DNA of 9,709 nt from M3007 sp038327555 (lineage in GTDB: Bacteria > Bacteroidota > Bacteroidia > Chitinophagales > Saprospiraceae). Below, in pieces: positions 1-6,166 of this stretch. The stretch is taken from the NCBI GenBank assembly GCA_038327555.1, contig JBBQLD010000154.1, positions 1 to 9,709 of the forward strand. The letters are read 5' to 3'. The notes beneath the pieces were generated by a model. It was not told the origin of the DNA, ran no database searches, and saw nothing but the letters and a program-made list of their open reading frames with translations. Made by a program: the position numbers and the translations under genes. Numbering within the stretch: position 1 is the first letter of the stretch; every line of letters starts with the position of its first letter.

Positions 1-25
1 TCAGCCGCTTAGCAACATCAGCCAA

Positions 26-62
26 AGATTAGGGCTACATTTCGCTGCGCTGGGGCTAATCT
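26..62. repeat. Short inverted repeat with 23-nt loop
   Basis: AGATTAG (26-32) and CTAATCT (56-62) are perfect complements. The loop contains TACATTTCGC, whose reverse complement GCGAAATGTA shares the GCGAAAT half-site with the palindrome array at 4984-5136. There is no T-run after the stem, so it is not a classical intrinsic terminator. It may be a terminator-like structure of the upstream gene or chance. Confidence 0.35.
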
Positions 63-96
63 GACAAAGTAGAACTAGGGAGCGCGGTATAATTTC

Positions 97-104
97 TACT
101 TTTG
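97..104 (+). promoter_or_regulatory. Bacteroidota -7 promoter box (TACTTTTG)
   Basis: TACTTTTG is a perfect match to the TAnnTTTG -7 consensus of Bacteroidota primary sigma factor promoters. It lies 27 bases before the ATG at 132, giving a short plausible leader. No TTG -33 element is found 17-23 bases upstream. The position also argues against the alternative TTG start at 102, which would lie inside the box. Confidence 0.6.
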
Positions 105-131
105 CACGTTCAAAAAAACATACTCCACAAA

Positions 132-2192
132 ATGGCTAAAAAGCCCACTCCCGCAAGCCCCAAAAAGCCCCTTCCAAAGCCTGTAAAAGCCTCAAAATCT
201 GGCAACAGCGAAGGCAATTGGCTTACCCTGGGCATAGTTGTGCTCGCCATTACGGCTGCCTGCTACCTCCCCACGCTTCGGCACGAATTTGTCAATTGGG
301 ACGACCCCAAAAATATCACAGAGAATCCTAACCTCGAGTTCGTGGGCAAAGGCCAGTCCTGGGGAACCACGATTTCCAATATTTTCGACATCGAAAAAGG
401 CAATGTTATTGGCAACTATAACCCACTGCCTATTCTCACGTTTGCGGTGGAAAAATCGCTGAACGGCGGCGAATTCAGTCCTGCACTCACCCACTTCACC
501 AATCTATTGCTGCATTTGCTTACGGTTTTCTTTGTCATGAAACTCTTGTGGGCCATGGGAATTGGGCGCTGGGGCGTGTTTGCCGGTGGGCTGCTGTTTG
601 GTATTCACCCCATGCGCGTGGAATCGGTGGCCTGGGCTACCGAGCGCAAAGACGTACTCTTTGCGGTTTTCTTTTTTGCTGCGCTGGTCTATTATGTGAA
701 GTGGCTGTATCAGACCAAAAGAACATCGGAGGAGAATGCCCAGGTGTCCTATGAACAGGGGCCGGGTTGGTCTACTTACGCGATTATGATAACGTTGGCT
801 TTGCTTTCTGGCTTCTCCAAGGTACAGGCGGTTACGCTCCCACTTTCGATGCTGGCGCTGGACTTTTGGTTTCGCAGGCCTTTGAATTTTAAACTGATTT
901 TGGAGAAAACGCCTTTTTGGCTCATTTCCCTCCTGATTGGTCTGATCAATGTGCATACACTTCGGGTGCAAGGTTCTACCGACGATTCTATTACGAATTT
1001 CGACTTTCTGGATCGCTTGTGTATTGGCGCCTACTCGTTTTGCACTTATATTTATAAAGTTGTTTTCCCTTGGCCAATGTCGCCCCTGTATGCCTATCCA
1101 AAATATTTGCCTTGGACGGTGTATGCTGCTCCACTAGGCTTTTTGGCGGCTTGTATAGCCATGTGGTGGGCTTGGAAAAAAGGCATGCGTACCTGGGTGT
1201 TTGGTGTGGCGTTTTTCTTTTTCAATGTGATGTTTCTGCTTCAAATTTTTGCAGCCGGGCAAGGCTTTTTGGCAGATCGTTTTACTTATGTGGCGTATTT
1301 CGGCCTGTTCGCCGTTGCAGCATATTATGTTGATATTTATTCGAAAAAGGAAGGCTCCAAAGGCACTGTACAGGTTGTCATTGGGGTGGTCGCTTTGATT
1401 TGTGGACTCTGGACCGTACGTCAACTGGGCATCTGGAAGGATGGATATACCCTCTGGTCGCATGTGATGACCCTCGATGAAGGCAACAAAGAGCGGAGTT
1501 CTTTGCCCTATTGGAATAGAGGTCAATACATTCGCAATGAACGGGGTGACTATGAGGGTGCGCTCAAAGATTACACCAAAGCAGTGGAAATGGAGCCTGG
1601 AAATCCTGAACTGCTGAATAGTCGGGGTAAAACCTATTTCGACATGGCAAGCTCGGGGAAGTATAAAAACCAGGAAAAAGTACTGCTTGAAAAAGCGATC
1701 AAAGACTACTCCGAGGCACTCACTAAGTCAAAAATTACCCCGGAATCAAAAAGCGAGGCACTGAGCAATCGTGGCGCAGCTTATGGCATGTCTGGACTGC
1801 ATGAACTCAGTATTCGCGACATTTCGGAGTCTATCCAGCTTGATCCAAAGAACAAAAATGCCTACGCAAATCGCTCCATTGCATACCTGAATACCGGGCA
1901 ATACGAAAAAGCCCTTGCTGACTATCAGTCATACCTGAAATACGAGCCCAATAATTTCAATTTTTGGTATGAGAGCGGCATGGTGCAACGGTTGCTCAAA
2001 CGAAACGAAGATGCGATAAGCTCGCTTGATCGCGCCATACAACTCAATCCCAAGCTCAACATTGCGTATCTGGAGCGCGCCCGCGCAAAGGCACAAGCCG
2101 GAAACAAGGCTGGTGCACAGCAAGATTACCAAAAAGCGCAGCAAATGGGGGTAAAACTAGAACCAATGGATCAACAATTGATGGGGAACTAG
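132..2192 (+). CDS. Multi-pass membrane GT-C-like protein with C-terminal TPRs (TMTC-like)
   Basis: The 686-aa protein has a lysine/proline-rich cytoplasmic N-terminus (1-28) and a first hydrophobic segment at about 31-48. Next comes a loop with NWDDP (55-59) and then roughly ten further hydrophobic segments up to about residue 428. From about 458 to 672 there are some five to six tetratricopeptide repeats, with phrases such as YEGALKDYTKAVEMEPGNPE and YEKALADYQSYLKYEPNN. An acidic pair in the first external loop, HP followed by VESVAWATERKDVL (159-176), and a TPR tail match the layout of TMTC-type O-mannosyltransferases and related bacterial GT-C proteins. The likely role is therefore lipid-linked sugar transfer or another envelope function; acceptor and sugar are unknown. 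ATG at 132 is preferred over TTG at 102 because the promoter box covers the latter. It stands alone and converges with the next gene, with a 28-bp gap. Family assignment is moderately sure, catalytic activity is inferred. Confidence 0.75.
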   Translation: MAKKPTPASPKKPLPKPVKASKSGNSEGNWLTLGIVVLAITAACYLPTLRHEFVNWDDPKNITENPNLEFVGKGQSWGTTISNIFDIEKGNVIGNYNPLPILTFAVEKSLNGGEFSPALTHFTNLLLHLLTVFFVMKLLWAMGIGRWGVFAGGLLFGIHPMRVESVAWATERKDVLFAVFFFAALVYYVKWLYQTKRTSEENAQVSYEQGPGWSTYAIMITLALLSGFSKVQAVTLPLSMLALDFWFRRPLNFKLILEKTPFWLISLLIGLINVHTLRVQGSTDDSITNFDFLDRLCIGAYSFCTYIYKVVFPWPMSPLYAYPKYLPWTVYAAPLGFLAACIAMWWAWKKGMRTWVFGVAFFFFNVMFLLQIFAAGQGFLADRFTYVAYFGLFAVAAYYVDIYSKKEGSKGTVQVVIGVVALICGLWTVRQLGIWKDGYTLWSHVMTLDEGNKERSSLPYWNRGQYIRNERGDYEGALKDYTKAVEMEPGNPELLNSRGKTYFDMASSGKYKNQEKVLLEKAIKDYSEALTKSKITPESKSEALSNRGAAYGMSGLHELSIRDISESIQLDPKNKNAYANRSIAYLNTGQYEKALADYQSYLKYEPNNFNFWYESGMVQRLLKRNEDAISSLDRAIQLNPKLNIAYLERARAKAQAGNKAGAQQDYQKAQQMGVKLEPMDQQLMGN

Positions 2193-2220
2193 TGGCAGGG
2201 GGAATGACTCATGTTTAATT

Positions 2221-3072
2221 TTACGCCTTCACTTCTGCTGCACGCCGCGCCGCAATCCGAACCTTCATGTTGTACCAGTGCTTTCCCATAAAACGATTCA
2301 TAAGTCGATCTACGGCATAATTTTTAGTGATACTGGCAAGACCATGAATTTTGAACAAAAAGGAGTCGAACGAACGCAGGGCAATAGAGTATCCGCCATC
2401 TGTATACTCGATATAGTGCCAATAACCACGTGGAATAAAAAGCGTTTCTCCCGGCATGAGCATCACTTCTAAGCCTTTTATGTATTTAAGTGCTGGATGT
2501 TTTTTAAAATCAGGGTCTAGGATATTAACGTGACTCGATACCGTGAACGGCAGATGGTAAAGCTGTTTACTTTGATCTGGAGGGAAAAGAATGATGCGTT
2601 TTCTGCCATAGATTTGGTTGAGGAAAACGTGGCTCATGTCCACATCATAGTGAAGCGTAACCTTGGAGCCTTCGCAGCCAAAAAACAGGAAGGGTAGTTC
2701 GTTCACAAAGCCGTCCATGATATCAGGTATGGCAAAATCTTCCCGCAATTCAGGTGCTTTCCAAAAAATATTCCAGGCAAAAATGCGCAGATCGGAAGGC
2801 CCTGATTCGAGGAGTTCCAGATACTCGCGGAAGGTAATACGCATGTCTGCCGAGAGATAGCCTTTGCCTGGTCGGGAGAAATTATTCGACACAACGGGCA
2901 CAACCAAGTCTCCATATTTTTCTTTGAAATACTCAATCGTCCATTTATTTATGGCTGGCCAGTTGGCTGTGAGATCAGTGAAAACTACTGGCTTGTGCTG
3001 CGCTAAATATGCTTTCGCAAAGGTTTCGCGGGTAAGCCCGCTTTTGCGATCGATGGGTTGAAGTTCCAGCAT
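2221..3072 (-). CDS. Cupin-like (FIH/JmjC-type) Fe(II)/2-oxoglutarate oxygenase
   Basis: The 283-aa protein shows the JmjC/cupin_8 double-stranded beta-helix signature. HYD (H141, D143) is followed by QIYGRKRIILFPPDQ (153-167) and PRGYWHYIEY (214-223). H141, D143 and H219 form the expected iron triad, and K158 is the likely 2-oxoglutarate-binding lysine, by analogy with human factor-inhibiting HIF, whose matching stretch also reads KR.ILFPPDQ. The N-terminal PVVFTDLTANWPA (28-40) is the usual cupin_8 opening. It is probably a cytoplasmic hydroxylase of a protein or RNA-linked substrate; the sequence does not reveal the target. All metal residues are present, so it should be active. It has its own promoter (3123-3150) 51 bases upstream of the start, so co-transcription with the amidohydrolase upstream is optional. 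The neighbours give no hint of substrate. Family sure, substrate unknown. Confidence 0.85.
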   Translation of the reverse strand: MLELQPIDRKSGLTRETFAKAYLAQHKPVVFTDLTANWPAINKWTIEYFKEKYGDLVVPVVSNNFSRPGKGYLSADMRITFREYLELLESGPSDLRIFAWNIFWKAPELREDFAIPDIMDGFVNELPFLFFGCEGSKVTLHYDVDMSHVFLNQIYGRKRIILFPPDQSKQLYHLPFTVSSHVNILDPDFKKHPALKYIKGLEVMLMPGETLFIPRGYWHYIEYTDGGYSIALRSFDSFLFKIHGLASITKNYAVDRLMNRFMGKHWYNMKVRIAARRAAEVKA

Positions 3073-3122
3073 GCGTCAGTCGATTTTGGTTGGTCATATA
3101 GGGGCTACTAAATTTCATCGAG

Positions 3123-3150
3123 CAAAAATAAGCACAGCATTCATCTGCAA
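3123..3150 (-). promoter_or_regulatory. Promoter for the cupin-like oxygenase gene (TTG-N17-TATTTTTG)
   Basis: On the minus strand, TATTTTTG (3130 to 3123) matches the Bacteroidota -7 box TAnnTTTG perfectly. TTG (3150 to 3148) sits exactly 17 bases upstream, within the accepted -33 spacing. The -33 element lies inside the last codons of the preceding amidohydrolase gene. Transcription would start near 3117 and give a leader of about 45 nt. This is the best two-part promoter in the window. Confidence 0.65.
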
Positions 3151-4340
3151 AAGCGTAATACCACTTGTATTGCTGCAAGCTGTCCATCTCGGCGGAGCAC
3201 AACAAACATACTTTTCGGGATTCTCGGTGCTATTTCTATGGTCTGATCATGTTCCAAAGTATTCATTCTTAGTAGATTTCCGTAAAAATCGTACACTTCA
3301 CACACCCAATTTCCGGCAGGAGCATTTGTTTTTAATTTAACAAAAAAATTGACACAATAAGGACTTGGGTAGAGCTCCCAAAAGCCCGAAGCGGGTGGTT
3401 CTGGGGAAGCTGTATCCGTAGGGCAGAGCGCTTCGTTGGCATTGCCAAAGTAGTGAATGCCTAAATATTCCAAAATTGTTACGGAGAGCGAATCTGCGAA
3501 ACGCAGCACATTGTGCATCGAATCGCGAATGCCTTGTCGATTACATTCTATTTGCAAACCATCCAAAGTGCCACCGGGGTAGGAGCTGTGTCGAGCCGTA
3601 TTGTAGCCTCCGTTGAAATAATCCTCATCGATGTCTGGATAAGGGTCTGACTCACTTGGGGTAGCTGGGTAACCACGTTCGGCAAGGAGCGTACCAAGGC
3701 TGAGGGAGCCATTCAAAAGGTCAGCATGTGTAAGGTCCATTCCATTGTTATTAGCCAAATGGCGAATGCTGCTTTGGTTCACATAGATAGGCCCATTCAA
3801 CACGCTGTCAGCAAGTTGCAATTCGGTTTTGGAAAGTAGATAACCCAATTCGAGTCGTTGAATACTGTGTCCATGACCATGCAAATCAATATAAAATCCT
3901 TTGCCAAAGTTGGGCAGCAGCTGATTTTTTGAAGCTTCCACAAAAGCATGAAATTCACCCCAGGCCATCGCAGCTTGAGGGTTGCCATCGGCAGCTTCTG
4001 GTAGATCTCGATTAGCATCCAGTTTTCGGCGGTGTAATTTGTTGAAAATAATATGTGGCCAGCAGCCTGTACGCGCGTGAATGGCCTCGGCAAAAGCACG
4101 CGCGAGTTCCTGTGTGTTAAAATCATTGACTGTGCTGCAGCCTACACAATCACGATCAGGGATACTTGCCGGAGACAACAGGCCTCCATGTGGCGCAGTC
4201 AGGATTATGGGTAAATTGCCAGCTAAATATTCCACATAGCCATTTGTCCCAAAATAGGATTGGCCTGGAGTATAGGATTGGCCAGAGAGTTTGAAAAAAA
4301 GAGACGAAAAAAGTAAGGCTACTAAAACGAGTTTTTTCAT
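3141..4340 (-). CDS. Secreted N-formylglutamate amidohydrolase-like protein with T9SS-like C-terminal domain
   Basis: The 399-aa protein begins with a clear Sec signal peptide (MKK, a hydrophobic core, then likely cleavage before Q21). Residues about 43-295 resemble the N-formylglutamate amidohydrolase (FGase) family: TAPHGG (48-53), HRRKLDANRDLPEA (103-116), DLHGHGH (152-158) and IECNR (264-268). The His/Asp/Glu clusters are likely metal and catalytic residues. A linker rich in Pro, Ser and Glu (about 306-319) leads to a tail (322-399) with LYPSP and VYDFYGNLL, like the type A C-terminal domain that directs proteins through the type IX secretion system. The protein is therefore probably cell-surface or secreted and acts on an external amide substrate rather than in the cytosolic histidine pathway of HutG. 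The tail is somewhat degenerate (YPSP rather than YPNP). The start at 4340 is fixed by the signal peptide. Family good, substrate unknown. Confidence 0.75.
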   Translation of the reverse strand: MKKLVLVALLFSSLFFKLSGQSYTPGQSYFGTNGYVEYLAGNLPIILTAPHGGLLSPASIPDRDCVGCSTVNDFNTQELARAFAEAIHARTGCWPHIIFNKLHRRKLDANRDLPEAADGNPQAAMAWGEFHAFVEASKNQLLPNFGKGFYIDLHGHGHSIQRLELGYLLSKTELQLADSVLNGPIYVNQSSIRHLANNNGMDLTHADLLNGSLSLGTLLAERGYPATPSESDPYPDIDEDYFNGGYNTARHSSYPGGTLDGLQIECNRQGIRDSMHNVLRFADSLSVTILEYLGIHYFGNANEALCPTDTASPEPPASGFWELYPSPYCVNFFVKLKTNAPAGNWVCEVYDFYGNLLRMNTLEHDQTIEIAPRIPKSMFVVLRRDGQLAAIQVVLRFCR

Positions 4341-4395
4341 AATATTGCTGTAGGATTGCGGCGAAAGATAGAAAACTGCTCTTAAATTGCCATTC

Positions 4396-4403
4396 CAAAG
4401 TTA
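4396..4403 (-). promoter_or_regulatory. -7 promoter box for the amidohydrolase gene (TAACTTTG)
   Basis: Read on the minus strand, TAACTTTG matches TAnnTTTG perfectly and lies 55 bases upstream of the ATG at 4340, in the 75-bp gap between divergent genes. No TTG -33 element is seen at the usual spacing, so it is only moderately supported. The region upstream of it overlaps the first codons of rdgB. Confidence 0.5.
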
Positions 4404-4415
4404 AAAATATAGCGC

Positions 4416-4988
4416 ATGCATACCCTGGTTTTCGCCACCAACAACGCCCACAAAGCCCGAGAAGTTGAACAAATTCTCGGGCCCGGGTTTGAAATTAAAA
4501 CCCTGATACACATCGGGTGCTTCGAAGAGATTGAAGAAACAGAGCCTACACTCGAAGGCAACGCGCTCCTGAAAGCTCGCTATGTAAAAGAAAAATATGG
4601 CTATGATTGCTTTTCGGAAGACACCGGGCTGGAGGTAGAGGCGCTCGGCGGTGCTCCAGGTGTGCACACGGCCCGGTACGCCGGAGAGGCCAAAAACCCG
4701 GACGCGAACATGGCACTTTTGCTCAAAAACCTGGAGGGAAAAGACTCCCGTCGTGCTCGTTTCCGCACCATCATTGCCTTGTTGTTTGATGGGAAGGAAA
4801 CCCTGCTCGAAGGTATTTGTACAGGCCAAATTGCCACTGAAAAACAGGGCATTGGAGGGTTTGGCTACGATCCTGTTTTTGTGCCAGAAGGTTTTGATCA
4901 GACTTTTGCCGAGCTGGGGGAAGAGGTGAAAAATCGGATTAGTCACCGGGCGATTGCTACGGAGAAATTTAGGGCGATTTTAATGTAG
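4416..4988 (+). CDS. rdgB: RdgB/HAM1 non-canonical purine NTP pyrophosphatase
   Basis: This 190-aa protein hydrolyses ITP, dITP and XTP to the monophosphate plus pyrophosphate, keeping deaminated purines out of DNA and RNA. All family blocks are present: FATNNAHK (6-13) with the nucleotide-binding lysine K13; TEPTLEGNALLKARY (42-56); FSEDTGLEVEALGGAPGVHTARYAG (66-90) with the catalytic aspartate D69; GGFGYDPVFVPEG (147-159); and KNRISHRAIA (172-181). Length is usual for the family. The variant SEDTGL replaces the more common DDSGL, but the key aspartate is kept. The gene is divergent from the amidohydrolase (75-bp gap) and convergent with queG. Its TAG stop (4986-4988) lies in the left arm of the palindrome array, so transcript ends probably fall within that array. 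No clean TAnnTTTG box was found upstream; TAATATTG at 4340-4347 is one mismatch away. Confidence 0.95.
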   Translation: MHTLVFATNNAHKAREVEQILGPGFEIKTLIHIGCFEEIEETEPTLEGNALLKARYVKEKYGYDCFSEDTGLEVEALGGAPGVHTARYAGEAKNPDANMALLLKNLEGKDSRRARFRTIIALLFDGKETLLEGICTGQIATEKQGIGGFGYDPVFVPEGFDQTFAELGEEVKNRISHRAIATEKFRAILM

Positions 4989-5136
4989 CGCGAAATTCAT
5001 TTCGCGGATACTCTGCGAAATTTATTTCGCTAATGCTTCGCGAAATAAATTTCGCTAATGCTTCGCGAAATAAATTTCGCTGGTGGTTCGCGAAATAAAT
5101 TTCGCTAGTGGTTCGCGAAATAAATTTCGCGCTACA
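4984..5136. repeat. Array of six 16-bp palindromes at 25-bp period between convergent genes
   Basis: Six copies of an almost perfect palindrome begin at 4990, 5015, 5040, 5065, 5090 and 5115, exactly 25 bases apart. Copies 3-6 are identical (GCGAAATAAATTTCGC), copy 2 is its reverse complement (centre TT) and copy 1 has centre TC. All keep GCGAAAT and ATTTCGC as arms. The 9-base spacers are GGATACTCT, TAATGCTTC (twice), TGGTGGTTC and TAGTGGTTC. The array is enclosed by perfect inverted arms TGTAGCGCGAAAT (4984-4996) and ATTTCGCGCTACA (5124-5136). A 25-base period and stop-laden frames argue against coding. In RNA each unit can form a 6-bp stem with a UAAA loop on either strand, but no T-run follows. 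Possible roles: bidirectional terminator or RNA 3'-end stabiliser, multi-site operator, or mobile extragenic palindrome. The structure is certain, its function is not. Confidence 0.9.
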
Positions 5137-6055
5137 GGAACCCAATGTTCCGCTTGAGGCCATCGAATTTTGCTCGTTTTACTGCCGATTTTTTAAAAAT
5201 TTTACCAAAAACCTCCTCGGTCAACTCCTGCCAATCGCCTCGGGTGAGGTTGAGCAAATCGGGGTGTGGCTCAAAGGCAGGTTCTGTGTGTCGTTCACTA
5301 AAACGATTCCAGGGGCACACCTCCTGGCATACATCGCAGCCAAACATCCAATTGTCCATTTTCCCTTTGAACTCGGCAGGTATTTCGTCGCGCAACTCGA
5401 TAGTCAGGTAGGAGATGCAGCGTGTGGCATCCAAAAAATACCCTTCCGGACTAATGGCTTCTGTCGGACAGGCATCAATGCAACGGGTGCAAGTGCCACA
5501 ATGGTCGCGAATGGGGTCGTCATAAAGTAGGGGGAGGTCGCAGATGATTTCAGAAAGGAAGAAAAAGGAGCCACGTTTGGGGTGTATGGTGAGGGTATTG
5601 CGTCCATTCCAGCCTAATCCTGCACGTTTTGCCCACTCGCGCTCCATGACCGGGGCGGAATCGACAAAACAGCGTCCGTCCACCGCACCAATTTCTGCTT
5701 GAATGAATTGTAGCAGGAGCTTCAATTTGTCCTTTACCACATGATGATAATCCTCTCCATAGGCGTAAGTAGCAATTTTTGGTGCTTCGGGATCTGACTG
5801 TTTTTCCGGGGTGAAATAGTTGAAGGTCAGGCAAATAACCGTTTTTGCACCAGGCACGAGTAGGGTAGGGTCAGTGCGCAGGTCAAAATGATTTTCCATG
5901 TAGGCCATGCGCCCATGGGCATTTTTGGAAAGCCATTTTTCCAAGTTTCGGGCTTCATTTTCGAGGCGTTCGGCCCGGGCAAAACCAACGAATTCGAAGC
6001 CCAACCGCTGGGCTTCCTTGCGGATGATTTCGGTATTGCGTTCTGTGGAATTCAT
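5132..6055 (-). CDS. queG: Epoxyqueuosine reductase QueG
   Basis: The 307-aa protein catalyses the last step of queuosine synthesis, reducing epoxyqueuosine to queuosine in the anticodon of GUN tRNAs with cobalamin and two [4Fe-4S] clusters. The sequence shows FVDSAPVMEREWAKRAGLGWNGRNTL (130-155), with the conserved aspartate D132. The ferredoxin-like cluster segments are C186-x2-C189-x2-C192-x3-C196-P, C213, and C240-x2-C243-x3-C247-P. It ends shortly after SAVKRAKFDGLKRNIGFL, lacking the longer C-terminal extension of forms such as the E. coli and B. subtilis enzymes. This short form appears natural rather than truncated, as the stop follows a conserved segment. Its TAG stop (5134-5132 on the minus strand) falls in the right arm of the palindrome array. 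It is divergent from holA with a 111-bp gap. Only a one-mismatch -7 box, GACCTTTG (6067-6060), lies upstream. Confidence 0.95.
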   Translation of the reverse strand: MNSTERNTEIIRKEAQRLGFEFVGFARAERLENEARNLEKWLSKNAHGRMAYMENHFDLRTDPTLLVPGAKTVICLTFNYFTPEKQSDPEAPKIATYAYGEDYHHVVKDKLKLLLQFIQAEIGAVDGRCFVDSAPVMEREWAKRAGLGWNGRNTLTIHPKRGSFFFLSEIICDLPLLYDDPIRDHCGTCTRCIDACPTEAISPEGYFLDATRCISYLTIELRDEIPAEFKGKMDNWMFGCDVCQEVCPWNRFSERHTEPAFEPHPDLLNLTRGDWQELTEEVFGKIFKKSAVKRAKFDGLKRNIGFL

Positions 6056-6083
6056 TGGGCAAAGGTCTCAATGTTCTGCATTA

Positions 6084-6127
6084 ATTGATAGTCTCTCTCG
6101 AAGTGATTGATAGTCTCCCTCGAAGGG
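6084..6127. repeat. 22-bp tandem duplication in the queG-holA gap
   Basis: ATTGATAGTCTCTCTCGAAGTG (6084-6105) is followed directly by ATTGATAGTCTCCCTCGAAGGG (6106-6127), two copies with 20 of 22 bases identical. They lie between the divergent starts of queG and holA, and copy 2 ends 22 bases before the holA -7 box. The likely origin is a slippage duplication. A regulatory role, such as a duplicated protein-binding site, is possible but unsupported. Confidence 0.8.
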
Positions 6128-6149
6128 GTGACATTTCAAATTGTCGCTG

Positions 6150-6157
6150 TACTTTTG
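6150..6157 (+). promoter_or_regulatory. -7 promoter box for holA (TACTTTTG)
   Basis: TACTTTTG is a perfect TAnnTTTG match nine bases before the ATG at 6167, so the leader would be only a few bases or absent. It is the same octamer as in the promoter at 97-104. No TTG -33 element is present at the usual spacing; the 22-bp tandem duplication occupies part of that upstream region. Confidence 0.55.
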
Positions 6158-6166
6158 ACACAAATT

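Larger units (their letters stand above)
1..131. other. Non-coding lead-in upstream of the TPR membrane protein gene
   Basis: No supportable gene is seen here. The stretch holds a 7-bp inverted repeat (AGATTAG at 26-32, CTAATCT at 56-62) around a 23-nt loop that contains ATTTCGC, followed by a TAnnTTTG promoter box at 97-104. An in-frame TAG at 10-12 could end an upstream + strand gene, but too little is visible to claim it. Confidence 0.6.

Noticed and set aside
102..131. TTG start at 102 for the TPR membrane protein
   Set aside because: It lies inside the perfect TAnnTTTG promoter box at 97-104, so it would not be on the transcript; ATG 132 is preferred.
3101..3117. GGGGCTAC followed by AAATTTC, resembling the sequence at 32-42
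   Set aside because: The shared bases are few and spaced differently; I cannot tell this from chance.
4401..4946. 181-residue minus-strand frame opposite rdgB
   Set aside because: It lies wholly over a well-supported rdgB gene and shows no recognisable domain; it is a shadow frame.
4984..5136. CRISPR array
   Set aside because: Repeats are 16 bp with 9-bp spacers that are partly identical, far too short for CRISPR, and no cas genes are present.
4984..5136. Plasmid-type iteron origin
   Set aside because: The period resembles iterons, but there is no Rep gene, no AT-rich melting region and no DnaA box beside it, and the flanks are chromosomal housekeeping genes.
4969..5163. Short reading frame through the palindrome array on the minus strand
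   Set aside because: The 25-bp period is not a multiple of three, so the repeated peptide is an artefact of the DNA repeat; no family resemblance.
6060..6067. GACCTTTG as a -7 box for queG
   Set aside because: It has one mismatch in the essential TA, no -33 partner, and lies only five bases from the start codon.
6107..6166. N-terminal extension of holA from TTG 6107
   Set aside because: It would translate the 22-bp duplication and the promoter box; the family N-terminus begins properly at ATG 6167.
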